Assembly: GCA_018064885.1 (NCBI GenBank)
Contig: JAGHUI010000026.1
Span: forward strand, 1-64,000
Source: Candidatus Minthosoma equi
Lineage (GTDB): Bacteria > Bacteroidota > Bacteroidia > Bacteroidales > Bacteroidaceae
Length of the DNA stretch: 64,000 nt
Reading direction: 5' to 3'
In this document: piece by piece, positions 8,424-16,500 of the stretch
Layout of the letters: each line of letters opens with the position of its first letter
How positions within the stretch are numbered: the stretch's first letter is position 1
Made by a program: the position numbers and the translations under genes
Notes under the pieces: model-generated
Told to the model about the DNA's origin: nothing
What the model saw: only the letters and a program-made list of their open reading frames with translations
The model's database searches: none

Positions 8424-10226
8424 TTACTTAACGAGCTGACCTGCCATGTTGAACTTCTGACCATTCTTGTAGATAACAACCTTGCCGTTCTCCATGAACT
8501 TACCTGCCTTTGCAGAGTTCACATTAACATTGCTGATGCCTGTTGCACCACCTGTTGTGAATGTGAGAGTTGGAAGGTCCTTAGAGAGTTCGCAAAGCAT
8601 TTCCATTGTCATGAAGTCCTGAATCTCGATCTTATTAGCTACAATTGTGTATGTCTTGCCTGCTTCAAGATTAGAGATGTAGAAGTTCTTTGAAGCAGCA
8701 TCGCAATTGAAGTCTGCAACATTTCCTGCAACCTTCTCGCCATTGGCATCATATACTGTTAAATCAACTGTTGCGAATGGGTAGTTGACAGCAGAAGCAT
8801 CGTTTACTGTTGCTGTGTAGTTGAATGTTATCTTGAAGTCGCCTTCATCATCGATTTCCTCGCCCTCAACAACAGTGAAGCTCATCTCGCTCATAGAGAT
8901 TGCCTGTGGAGCATCTGGATCCTTAACCTTGAATGTGAGCTTTGGAAGACCGTCTGTGAGATTGAGGACTTCACCGGCATTGCCCATCACTACAAGACCT
9001 GTTACCATGAAGATGTATGTCTGACCAGCTTTAAGATCAGAAACATATACGTTGCGTGAAGACTCTTCGAGGTTGAAGTCACGGTCGCCGCTTGTGATGA
9101 AGTTGAAGTTCTCATCATAAACCTGATACTTGATCTGAGCGAAGAGGTCTTCTGCATTGATGTTCTCGTCGTTGATCTTGCCTGTGTATTTGAATGTAAC
9201 AGTGTAGTCGCCTTCCTCGTCAATGAGGGAGTTCTTGTCGCAAGTTACAGACATGTTCTTGATTTCAACTGGCTGAACTTCTGGAGCTACAGGAGTGAAC
9301 TTAACAGTTGGGAGACCTTCTGTAATCTTGAGGATTTCCTCACCTTCGAATACTGTCTCATAGTCAATCTTTGAGTTGTCCTTGATAGTAATCTCGTCAA
9401 TCTTGAGTGTGTATTCCTTACCGCCTTCGAGGTCAGAAACATAGATATTCTTGCTTCCTGCAGAGAAAGAGAATGTCCAAGGCTCACCCTCAACAATTGC
9501 TGCACCTGTTGCATCGAGAACAGTGATCTTTAATGAACCTGCTGCCATTACGCTCTCATCGAGAACTGTGCCTTTGTAGTTGAATGTTACCTTGAAGTCG
9601 CCATCCTCATCAATCTGCTCGCCCTCAGCAACAGAAAGACTCATGTCTGTGAGAGAAGCCTTTGCAGCAGGTGCTTCGCCAGCAGAAGTGATGATGAGCT
9701 TAGATACGAATACTGATGTGCCGCCAGACTTTCTGAAAAGACGAATCTTGCTGCAACCAGCTGCCTCAGCAGGAACTGTGAGCTTACCTTCTGTTGTTGG
9801 AATACCATTTGCAGTCAAAAGGTCAACAACATCGTACTGCAACGCATTTTCGCCGTCGAAGTCAATGCCGAAAATAGCAGACTTGCCTTCTGATGTGATG
9901 AATGTGTTGAAAGCGATTTCCTCACCACCCTTGAGTGCATTGTCAAGTGTAATCTCAACATAGTGGGTTTTAATTGAATTGCCATCAGCATCCTTCACCT
10001 CATAAGTCTTGCCGAGCTTGAAGCACCAGTTGTTCTTCTGCTTTGCACCTGCAACAACATTAGCGTCGCCACCCATTGCTGTTGCTGTACCACCAACGGC
10101 TGCAAACTCGTCGCCATTAGTTACACCATTACCTTCCCACGAGTAAACTGTGGTACCCTGAGCATTGGCAACCATTGAGATAAGTGCCAATGCAAGAGTC
10201 AAACTTGCTTTGTAAAGTTTTTTCAT
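8424..10226 (-). CDS. secreted multi-repeat protein with conserved C-terminal tail
   Basis: A 600-residue protein with a signal peptide (MKKLYK..., cleavage after VANAQ, about residue 23). The N-terminal domain (about 25-185) is beta-rich and reads like a carbohydrate-binding or lectin-type fold. Three repeats of about 115-125 residues follow (from about 190, 320 and 445). Each starts with a variant of MSLSVAEGEQIDEDGDFKVTF and carries SKNIYVSDLEGGKEYTL, an Ig/FnIII-like pattern. The last 30 residues (ending GQKFNMAGQLVK) are nearly the same as those of the protein at 21251-22600 and resemble a type IX secretion C-terminal sorting signal (inference). It is the last gene of the RagAB-type operon, 75 bp after the TlpA-like gene. 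The function is unknown; surface binding is likely. Confidence 0.85.
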   Translation of the reverse strand: MKKLYKASLTLALALISMVANAQGTTVYSWEGNGVTNGDEFAAVGGTATAMGGDANVVAGAKQKNNWCFKLGKTYEVKDADGNSIKTHYVEITLDNALKGGEEIAFNTFITSEGKSAIFGIDFDGENALQYDVVDLLTANGIPTTEGKLTVPAEAAGCSKIRLFRKSGGTSVFVSKLIITSAGEAPAAKASLTDMSLSVAEGEQIDEDGDFKVTFNYKGTVLDESVMAAGSLKITVLDATGAAIVEGEPWTFSFSAGSKNIYVSDLEGGKEYTLKIDEITIKDNSKIDYETVFEGEEILKITEGLPTVKFTPVAPEVQPVEIKNMSVTCDKNSLIDEEGDYTVTFKYTGKINDENINAEDLFAQIKYQVYDENFNFITSGDRDFNLEESSRNVYVSDLKAGQTYIFMVTGLVVMGNAGEVLNLTDGLPKLTFKVKDPDAPQAISMSEMSFTVVEGEEIDDEGDFKITFNYTATVNDASAVNYPFATVDLTVYDANGEKVAGNVADFNCDAASKNFYISNLEAGKTYTIVANKIEIQDFMTMEMLCELSKDLPTLTFTTGGATGISNVNVNSAKAGKFMENGKVVIYKNGQKFNMAGQLVK

Positions 10227-10275
10227 TTGATTTTGATTTTTAATGATTTGTGAATTGTTAGAAATTTTAGTTATA

Positions 10276-10300
10276 GTTTTCGTTTTAGTTTTCGTTATCG
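10276..10300 (-). repeat. A-rich 6-bp-phased leader motif, copy 2
   Basis: Minus-strand CGATAACGAAAACTAAAACG and the next few bases sit directly after the TlpA-like stop codon and about 50 bp before the next ATG. Twenty-one bases are the same as the GH31 leader motif at 1237-1257. Confidence 0.6.
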
Positions 10301-10301
10301 T

Positions 10302-11666
10302 TTATTCCTCCATTGGCATTGCAACCATGCCGATTGCTTCTATTGTCTTAGGATCAGATGGACGTGTCATGTCTGGATTGATGATACGACCGTCAGGACC
10401 GATGAAGATGAAACGTGGAATGCTTGAAACACGATATTTGCGAAGGAACGCATTGTCTTCATCGCCCCAAAGCTGAATGCCAGTGAGTTGCTGTTCCTTT
10501 ACCATTGACTCCCATTTTGCCTTGTCGCGGTCGCAAGAGATGCTGACGAAAGCAATGTTCATGCCATGGAATGTCTCTTCAAGTTTCTTGAGATGTGGAA
10601 TCTCGCCCTTGCAAGGCACACACCATGTTGCCCAGCAGTCAATATAAACATACTTGCCACGGAGGTCGGCGAGAGAGACTGTATTTCCGTTGATATCAGG
10701 GAAAGAGAAGTCTGGTGAAGGACGACCTGCTCTGAGCACATCTCCATTTGCCCAAGCAACCTCAAAAGCATGCTTGATCTCTGCATCTGTGATGTTTGCC
10801 TCAAAGATTTCCTTCACACGGTCAGCACCTTCATAACCGTTGTTTGCAACAAGAGCAACAGCGTTAGTACCAATGATGTACTCCTTGAGGTCTTTGTTGC
10901 TGATATTGTTTGCAGCATACTCACAAACCATAGTAACAGCCTTTGCCTGGAACTCTGGTGTGTTCTCTACATCTACACCACGCAAAGCGAGAGCAGTGAT
11001 TGCGCTATACTGGAAGTTTGTGTATTCAGGCATCTGCACAAGCCATGCATCCTCACAAGAAGAAAGATCTTTGAGAACATCATAAATCTCGTCGCCGCAT
11101 GCTTTCTGCTGAGCATACTGTGCAAGGAAACCATAGATCCAATAACGGATGCGAAGCTTTTCCTTACCAACGAAAGTCTTATCAAGTTTCTTGGAATCAA
11201 CAATTTTGTAGCAGTTTGTCTGATATTCATCAAGAATGTCAAGAATCTCTTCTGGGTTCTTGCCGAAGTCACCCATTACAGGGCCTTTAAGCTCGCCGCA
11301 AGAGAGGTAAGGGTTAATCTGTGATTTCTTTGATGTGACATTCACAGTGAGAGCAGCAGGAGTGAGATCCCATTCCATTTCAAAATCCTTTCCAGGTTCG
11401 AGATAGACGGTTGACTTCTTCCAACGGTATGTGATCACGCCGTATGTTGGCTCTTTCACATTGATAGAAACATTGCCCTTTGTTGTCTTTGTGGCAACAG
11501 CAGTATCTCCAACAGCTTCCATATTGATAATAGTATCAGTTTGTGCGAACTGAATTTCCACCTCATTGACACTTGTGTCGTGAGCTGTAAAGGTGATGTT
11601 TACTGGTTTCTGAGCATTTGCAGCAATGGCAAAAACGCTCATCATTGTAATAAATAGTTTTCTCAT
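10302..11666 (-). CDS. TlpA-like thioredoxin-domain protein, WCVPC
   Basis: A 454-residue periplasmic or surface protein with a signal peptide ending AIAANAQ (about residue 19). Residues 20-130 form a beta-rich domain of the DUF4369-like type often fused to thioredoxins. The middle is helical. The C-terminal thioredoxin/AhpC-TSA domain (about 315-450) contains GRPSPDFSFPDINGN and the redox motif WCVPC (C349, C352), with the cis-Pro loop SSIPRF. It probably reduces or resolves disulfides in exported proteins or imported substrate. It is 5 bp downstream of a second TlpA-like gene in the same operon. Confidence 0.9.
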   Translation of the reverse strand: MRKLFITMMSVFAIAANAQKPVNITFTAHDTSVNEVEIQFAQTDTIINMEAVGDTAVATKTTKGNVSINVKEPTYGVITYRWKKSTVYLEPGKDFEMEWDLTPAALTVNVTSKKSQINPYLSCGELKGPVMGDFGKNPEEILDILDEYQTNCYKIVDSKKLDKTFVGKEKLRIRYWIYGFLAQYAQQKACGDEIYDVLKDLSSCEDAWLVQMPEYTNFQYSAITALALRGVDVENTPEFQAKAVTMVCEYAANNISNKDLKEYIIGTNAVALVANNGYEGADRVKEIFEANITDAEIKHAFEVAWANGDVLRAGRPSPDFSFPDINGNTVSLADLRGKYVYIDCWATWCVPCKGEIPHLKKLEETFHGMNIAFVSISCDRDKAKWESMVKEQQLTGIQLWGDEDNAFLRKYRVSSIPRFIFIGPDGRIINPDMTRPSDPKTIEAIGMVAMPMEE

Positions 11667-11671
11667 GGATG

Positions 11672-12922
11672 TTAATTGTTTAAGTAATTTTCTATGAGTT
11701 TTATCTTTGTTTCCTTATCTCCATTAACGGCATTGTGACGAACAATGCCATCTTTGTCAATGACAACCACATGTGGAATGGCAAGAGCGCCATAGTCAGA
11801 GTTCATCACGTCCTCTTCGCTGATGCCGATTGTCCATGTTATGCCTTTCGCCTTCATGTATTCTGGGAAGAAAGACATTTCTTTTTCCTTATCATTAAGA
11901 CACTGTATGGTGCGCTTGTTTGCATCAACAAAGTAGCCCTGAAGCGATGTTACGCCAAGAATAACGACATCTTTTCCGTCGAAATATGTCTGTATCTCAG
12001 CAAGTTCAGGGAATGCCTGAAGACATGGAACGCACTTGGTCCCCCAGAAATCGAGCATCACTACCTTGCCCTTGAATGCATCGAGCGAAGCAGCAGGAAG
12101 AATCTCAACCTCACCATTGTTCTGCTTGAACACACGAATGAGATGAAGCTCTGGAGCTTTGCTGCCCACAAGAGTGCCGCAAGCGAATGGACCTTCAAGA
12201 TATTTCACCTGTTCCTTGCATGCCTTAATTTTTCTCTGAGATTCAAGAGTGCCAGCAAGCGCAGAATACTTGTCACGACAGATTGTGCGGAACTGATCAC
12301 GAAGACCTGCATCAATAGTGTCAACTCGAGCAATGGAATTGAACACCTTGACACACTCCATGACAGCCTTATCGGAGATGTTGCAATTCATAAGATGAAG
12401 CATGCCTTCTGCAAAACCTTCAGTATGCCAGTTAGCATCTTTCATTGTTGGCATTGCATCGAAAACGTCTATTGTAACCTCGCTATGTTCATTTATCACC
12501 TTCTGCAAATCCTTGGCAGCAAGGAAGTCAACAAAAGCAGCCGTCTCCTTCTCTCCATGCATGAAGCCATCATTCTCTGGCATATATTTCCAAAGATAGA
12601 AAGCAAAAATAGTCTCTGTCTTTGCACGCAGCTGGAATGTCGGTTCAAGCCACACACGAAGCAAGCGGTCAAGCGTCATGCCGCCATTCTCAAAGAGAAG
12701 ATTCACCTGTTGAGAAGTAATCTTTGTAATGTCAGCAGTGGCAGCAAACTGAGTAGCAACCTTATTGAACGCCTCTTGCTGCGCTTCTAATGTCTCACAC
12801 CCCATCATAGCAGCGCCAGCGTCACGGCAGAACGCCTTAAGCTGTTCGTCTGTTGGAGGCTTTGCTGCCCACATAAAAGTGGAGGCAAGCAGGAAGATTG
12901 ATGATAAAAGGTATTTGAACAT
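11672..12922 (-). CDS. TlpA-like thioredoxin-domain protein, KCVPC
   Basis: A 416-residue protein with a signal peptide (MFKYLLSSIFLLASTFMWA). The open frame extends 20 codons further upstream, but that part is Lys-rich, encoded by an A-rich repeat, and unlike a signal sequence, so I take the ATG at 12922. The N-terminal 250 residues are mostly helical and unrecognised. The thioredoxin-like domain (about 270-410) has WGTKCVPC (C297, C300) and IPHVVVID with the cis-Pro. Trp of the usual WCxxC is replaced by Lys, which should shift its redox potential. It lies between the metallohydrolase-like lipoprotein and the other TlpA-like gene. Confidence 0.9.
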   Translation of the reverse strand: MFKYLLSSIFLLASTFMWAAKPPTDEQLKAFCRDAGAAMMGCETLEAQQEAFNKVATQFAATADITKITSQQVNLLFENGGMTLDRLLRVWLEPTFQLRAKTETIFAFYLWKYMPENDGFMHGEKETAAFVDFLAAKDLQKVINEHSEVTIDVFDAMPTMKDANWHTEGFAEGMLHLMNCNISDKAVMECVKVFNSIARVDTIDAGLRDQFRTICRDKYSALAGTLESQRKIKACKEQVKYLEGPFACGTLVGSKAPELHLIRVFKQNNGEVEILPAASLDAFKGKVVMLDFWGTKCVPCLQAFPELAEIQTYFDGKDVVILGVTSLQGYFVDANKRTIQCLNDKEKEMSFFPEYMKAKGITWTIGISEEDVMNSDYGALAIPHVVVIDKDGIVRHNAVNGDKETKIKLIENYLNN

Positions 12923-12932
12923 TTTGACTTTT

Positions 12933-12957
12933 AGTTTTAGTTTTCGTTTTAGTTTTA
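12933..12957 (-). repeat. A-rich 6-bp-phased leader motif, copy 3
   Basis: The minus strand reads AACTAAAACGAAAACTAAAA across the lipoprotein stop codon and the 32-bp gap before the TlpA-like start. It is a variant of the copies at 1237 and 10276. Confidence 0.55.
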
Positions 12958-14964
12958 TTTCAATATAAATCTGTAATACCAAGTCTTTTTGTCTCTCTTG
13001 ACTGTTGCTCCGAGATATGGGTTCTTTGCATCAGAACGATCAATTTTCCATCCGCCATTCCAGATGCAATTGCCATCAGCATCATTAATCGCATTGAAGA
13101 GACAAGGGTTGTAGAGGAAGTGCAATGAGATATCGGCAACATTGCCAGGCAATACGGCAGGAAGACCTGCAATGTAGTAAGGATTCTCCTCCTCATTTCC
13201 TGTATAAACAAATGTTGCCCCAGAGAGATTAGCATCTTGAAGGTCTATGCGCGTCTTGTTGTCAAGTTCAGAATACTTAGGCTTATATGCCACCATCCTT
13301 CCGTCAATCAGTACATTATAGCTTACAATCTCTTCATTTACAGTTTCCACGTCACTCACAATAGTCTGTTTATCACCACCAGCATCTTTTTCCACTTTCT
13401 CAAGATTGCCCTCTTCGTCATATATATAGAGATATGTGTGACGATAGACGTCGCTTGCCGTAAAGGTGTCATAGTCGATCACATTCTCGTATTCCTCAAT
13501 CCAATCTACCTTGCCATTGCTGAAATGCATGCGCCAGTAGCGTTTCTCATGACCGTACTCCATGAAGGTAGCACCATCGAACTTTGCCTTATGATAGAAT
13601 GTAACAGTAATGATATCCTTCATTGGAGTTATTCCCTCGATGACACGATCGTTGTACGCCACCTCAAGATTATAGTTCTCACGAGCGTATGAGTTGGAAT
13701 TATCATCCTGAATATTCAGCAACAGAACATTATTGTTTGCATAGTAAGTTATTGTAGAACTTACCTTTGCTGTTGGACGAGTCTTGCCCTCCTCATATAC
13801 CCAAACTGTAAAGATATTTGACTTTGGCTTAAGCCCTTTGAGGGTTGCGCTCAAACTTATTGCAGGAGCATCGCTCTGTGCAGACAAATCAAAAGACTGC
13901 ATTAGCTCTCCATGCATGTAAACCTCAGCCTTCTGCAAATTGTTCTCACCACGAAGCACTGTAAATTCAACCGTTTCCTCTGGAGAGAAAGCAGCAGGAA
14001 TGCTTGTGAAACGCACACCAGGATTGATGCCCGAAATGTTCACATCAAGAAAATCTGCCGCATAAGGATTCAGCTCTGCAACCTCCACGCCAATGCTTTT
14101 AAGACCATGAGCCACGTATGCCATCTTGACAAGCATATCTGTATTCTCATTATTCATTATTCTGTCATGGAGTTCCTGTGTCATGCCTACAAGAGAATCA
14201 ATGTACTGAACAAGGTCGAGACGCGCACTTGGGAAATATGTAGCATCATCATCCACAGGATTCAGGAAACCATAATCATGGAAGAACTCAGGATCCTCTT
14301 CTATAAGAGCATGCGCCTGCCTGCGATTCTCGTCCATCAGCGTAGAGTAATAAGTGTTTGAAACCTCATAGAACTCATTGTCAACAGGAGCCTCGCCACG
14401 AGCATTCACAAGATAATCAGAAAGAATGACACGGTCAATGTCCTGAGAATTAGTGTAATTGCCAACAGTAATGCTATTTATATTAGCAACTGCAGAGTGA
14501 AGTCCATCCTTAGGTACAGAACGTCCAAGCTCTGAGATGCTTTCAATTTTCTGAACTATGAGGAACTTTCTTGGCAGATATTTAGCCTTGAAAGAATTGT
14601 TATAATGAGAGAACACATTGCTCTTAAGCCATGCCATAGCTGACTCAGCACCGTCATGGTCAAGCTTTGTGAGTTTGGCATTCTCCCATGCAGTAGCCTG
14701 CTCAAACTGATAGGCAAAGTCAAGTCTTTGGTCAAAGTCATACAACACGTATGTGCCGTACTTATCACAAAACTCAGCAATATCAGGAATGCTGCGATCG
14801 AGCAGTGTTTCCAAACGATCCTTGTCGGCATAGCTTGGGGAGGTGTCTTCGCTTTCACTGCATGATGTAAAGACTCCAGCTGCGGCAAGCAACACCAATG
14901 CCATTATTATCTTATTTATATTTTTCAACTGCATAGAATATACTATTTGGAAGAGATTACTCAT
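12955..14964 (-). CDS. RagAB-associated lipoprotein, metallohydrolase-like without HExxH
   Basis: A 669-residue lipoprotein with lipobox FTSC (Cys at about residue 35 from this start). The N-terminal 300 residues, after the Cys, have the layout of the zinc metallohydrolase lipoproteins that accompany RagA/RagB pairs (KYGTYVLYDFDQ early, then helical). No HExxH zinc motif is present anywhere, so it would be inactive or a distant relative; the family call is tentative. The C-terminal half is beta-rich with Ig-like strands. The start ATG overlaps the SusD stop by 8 bp behind AGAGGA. A second ATG at 14934 (MQLKNINK) gives a more usual signal peptide. It probably sits on the surface and handles or binds substrate for the neighbouring transporter. 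Confidence 0.75.
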   Translation of the reverse strand: MSNLFQIVYSMQLKNINKIIMALVLLAAAGVFTSCSESEDTSPSYADKDRLETLLDRSIPDIAEFCDKYGTYVLYDFDQRLDFAYQFEQATAWENAKLTKLDHDGAESAMAWLKSNVFSHYNNSFKAKYLPRKFLIVQKIESISELGRSVPKDGLHSAVANINSITVGNYTNSQDIDRVILSDYLVNARGEAPVDNEFYEVSNTYYSTLMDENRRQAHALIEEDPEFFHDYGFLNPVDDDATYFPSARLDLVQYIDSLVGMTQELHDRIMNNENTDMLVKMAYVAHGLKSIGVEVAELNPYAADFLDVNISGINPGVRFTSIPAAFSPEETVEFTVLRGENNLQKAEVYMHGELMQSFDLSAQSDAPAISLSATLKGLKPKSNIFTVWVYEEGKTRPTAKVSSTITYYANNNVLLLNIQDDNSNSYARENYNLEVAYNDRVIEGITPMKDIITVTFYHKAKFDGATFMEYGHEKRYWRMHFSNGKVDWIEEYENVIDYDTFTASDVYRHTYLYIYDEEGNLEKVEKDAGGDKQTIVSDVETVNEEIVSYNVLIDGRMVAYKPKYSELDNKTRIDLQDANLSGATFVYTGNEEENPYYIAGLPAVLPGNVADISLHFLYNPCLFNAINDADGNCIWNGGWKIDRSDAKNPYLGATVKRDKKTWYYRFILK

Positions 14965-16486
14965 TTATCGTTTCCTCTCTTTTACCATAAGGAACAATAG
15001 TTGTATTTATCTGTGTTTCAGCCTCGGGCAATTCAAACACATAATTCGGAGACGAAGGCAGAAGCGTGTATCTCTCTGTTCCCTGCACCGTGACATTAGT
15101 AGAACCAGATGCAGAAGATGCGAGAGTGAATGTATGAGTCAAAGTATGTGGATACCATGAGTTGATGCGTCGCAAATCAAACCATCTCATATTCTCAAAG
15201 CAGAACTCCAAGCGACGCTGATCAACAACAAACTTACGCCATTCAAGCTCACTTGCTGAAGCGGAAGGCATGTAGGTGGCACGCTGAGATGAGAAGTTCG
15301 CAATTCTTGAAGAAAGATACTTAATCATCAAAGTCTGTGCATCTCCCAATTTATCAAGGGCTGCAAGAGCCTCTGCACGATTGAGATATGCTTCTGCCAA
15401 ACGATAAGAGTAAGCACCGATCTGTGTGAACTGACCATGCCATTTTGCAGGAACAGTCATGCTCGTACCGCCCTGAGGATTGATAACCCATGTGTATTTG
15501 CGGCAATCGTTCGATGCAAGAGCAAACTTAGAAAGCAAATCCTCTGATGCGCCGTATGTGCAAGTTGTAAGCTCTGTTTGATAGATTGATGGAATCTCCA
15601 TGATGCCAAGACTCTCATCTGTGCCAGGATAGAGCAACGCTGGCGAACCATAACTGTGCAGGACTTCCGTATTCGTCTCAACTATCATAGGAGAATTAGG
15701 ACGACGAGTCAAGTCATAAAGCTGTCGGCTTGCAAGCTGCTCTGTAGCATCAAGCACATTTTGCCATTCTCCTTTATATAAATATGTACGCGAGAGAAGC
15801 AATTGTGCAGCATCTGCGTTTGGATGCCATAAAGACTTCTTTGCAGCAGTTTTCCCAAACAAGTTTATTGCCTCTTTCAAGTCCTTTTCTATCTGAGCAT
15901 AAACACTTGCTACTGACGCACGAGAATAATTGTTTGAGACTCCTGTGTCCAATCGCAAAGGCACACCTGCAGTACTGGAAGCCGTAGCAGCATCATAAAC
16001 AGGAGCATAGATATTGACAAGCTCAAGATATGCCCTAGCTCTAACGAAATATGCTTCAGCCACAAGATAGTTGCGCTCATCGTCTGTACCTGTAGCCTTC
16101 GGGCCATTCTCAATGACATAGTTTGCCACAAGAATGTCACTATACAACTTTTGCCACATGCTGTTTGTAGCTGTGATAACCTCTCCTTCTCCATCGCGCT
16201 CAACATCACGTTTCCAAGTGTAAAGACTCTTGTAAGTATTCTTCGCCGACGTAGTTGCAGAAGGGTTCTCAGTTATGTCATCTGTCATCAGATCAGACAT
16301 ATAGAACCATGACACATCAAGGAATGTCTCTTTATGCAACATTGCCTCATACTGTGTTACCGATTCTGGAATCACAAGATCCTTATCTTCTTCATTGAGG
16401 AAATCGCTGCATGATGTTAGAGATGCACACAAAAGCAGCAATACCAATGTGGATTTCAGATATTTATATATATTGATGCTATTCAT
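14957..16486 (-). CDS. RagB/SusD-family surface lipoprotein
   Basis: A 509-residue SusD/RagB homologue with lipobox LTSC (Cys at about residue 26) followed by SDFLNEEDKD, typical of the family. Helical TPR-like repeats are seen around LVAEAYFVRARAYLELVNIY and RLAEAYLNRAEALAAL, and the late RRLEFCFENMRWFDLRR motif is a SusD signature. It would form the lid of the SusC-type transporter, which begins upstream in the operon. The gap to SusC is 14 bp. Its length is usual for the RagB branch. Confidence 0.95.
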   Translation of the reverse strand: MNSINIYKYLKSTLVLLLLCASLTSCSDFLNEEDKDLVIPESVTQYEAMLHKETFLDVSWFYMSDLMTDDITENPSATTSAKNTYKSLYTWKRDVERDGEGEVITATNSMWQKLYSDILVANYVIENGPKATGTDDERNYLVAEAYFVRARAYLELVNIYAPVYDAATASSTAGVPLRLDTGVSNNYSRASVASVYAQIEKDLKEAINLFGKTAAKKSLWHPNADAAQLLLSRTYLYKGEWQNVLDATEQLASRQLYDLTRRPNSPMIVETNTEVLHSYGSPALLYPGTDESLGIMEIPSIYQTELTTCTYGASEDLLSKFALASNDCRKYTWVINPQGGTSMTVPAKWHGQFTQIGAYSYRLAEAYLNRAEALAALDKLGDAQTLMIKYLSSRIANFSSQRATYMPSASASELEWRKFVVDQRRLEFCFENMRWFDLRRINSWYPHTLTHTFTLASSASGSTNVTVQGTERYTLLPSSPNYVFELPEAETQINTTIVPYGKREETINE

Positions 16487-16500
16487 TATTCTTCTATATT

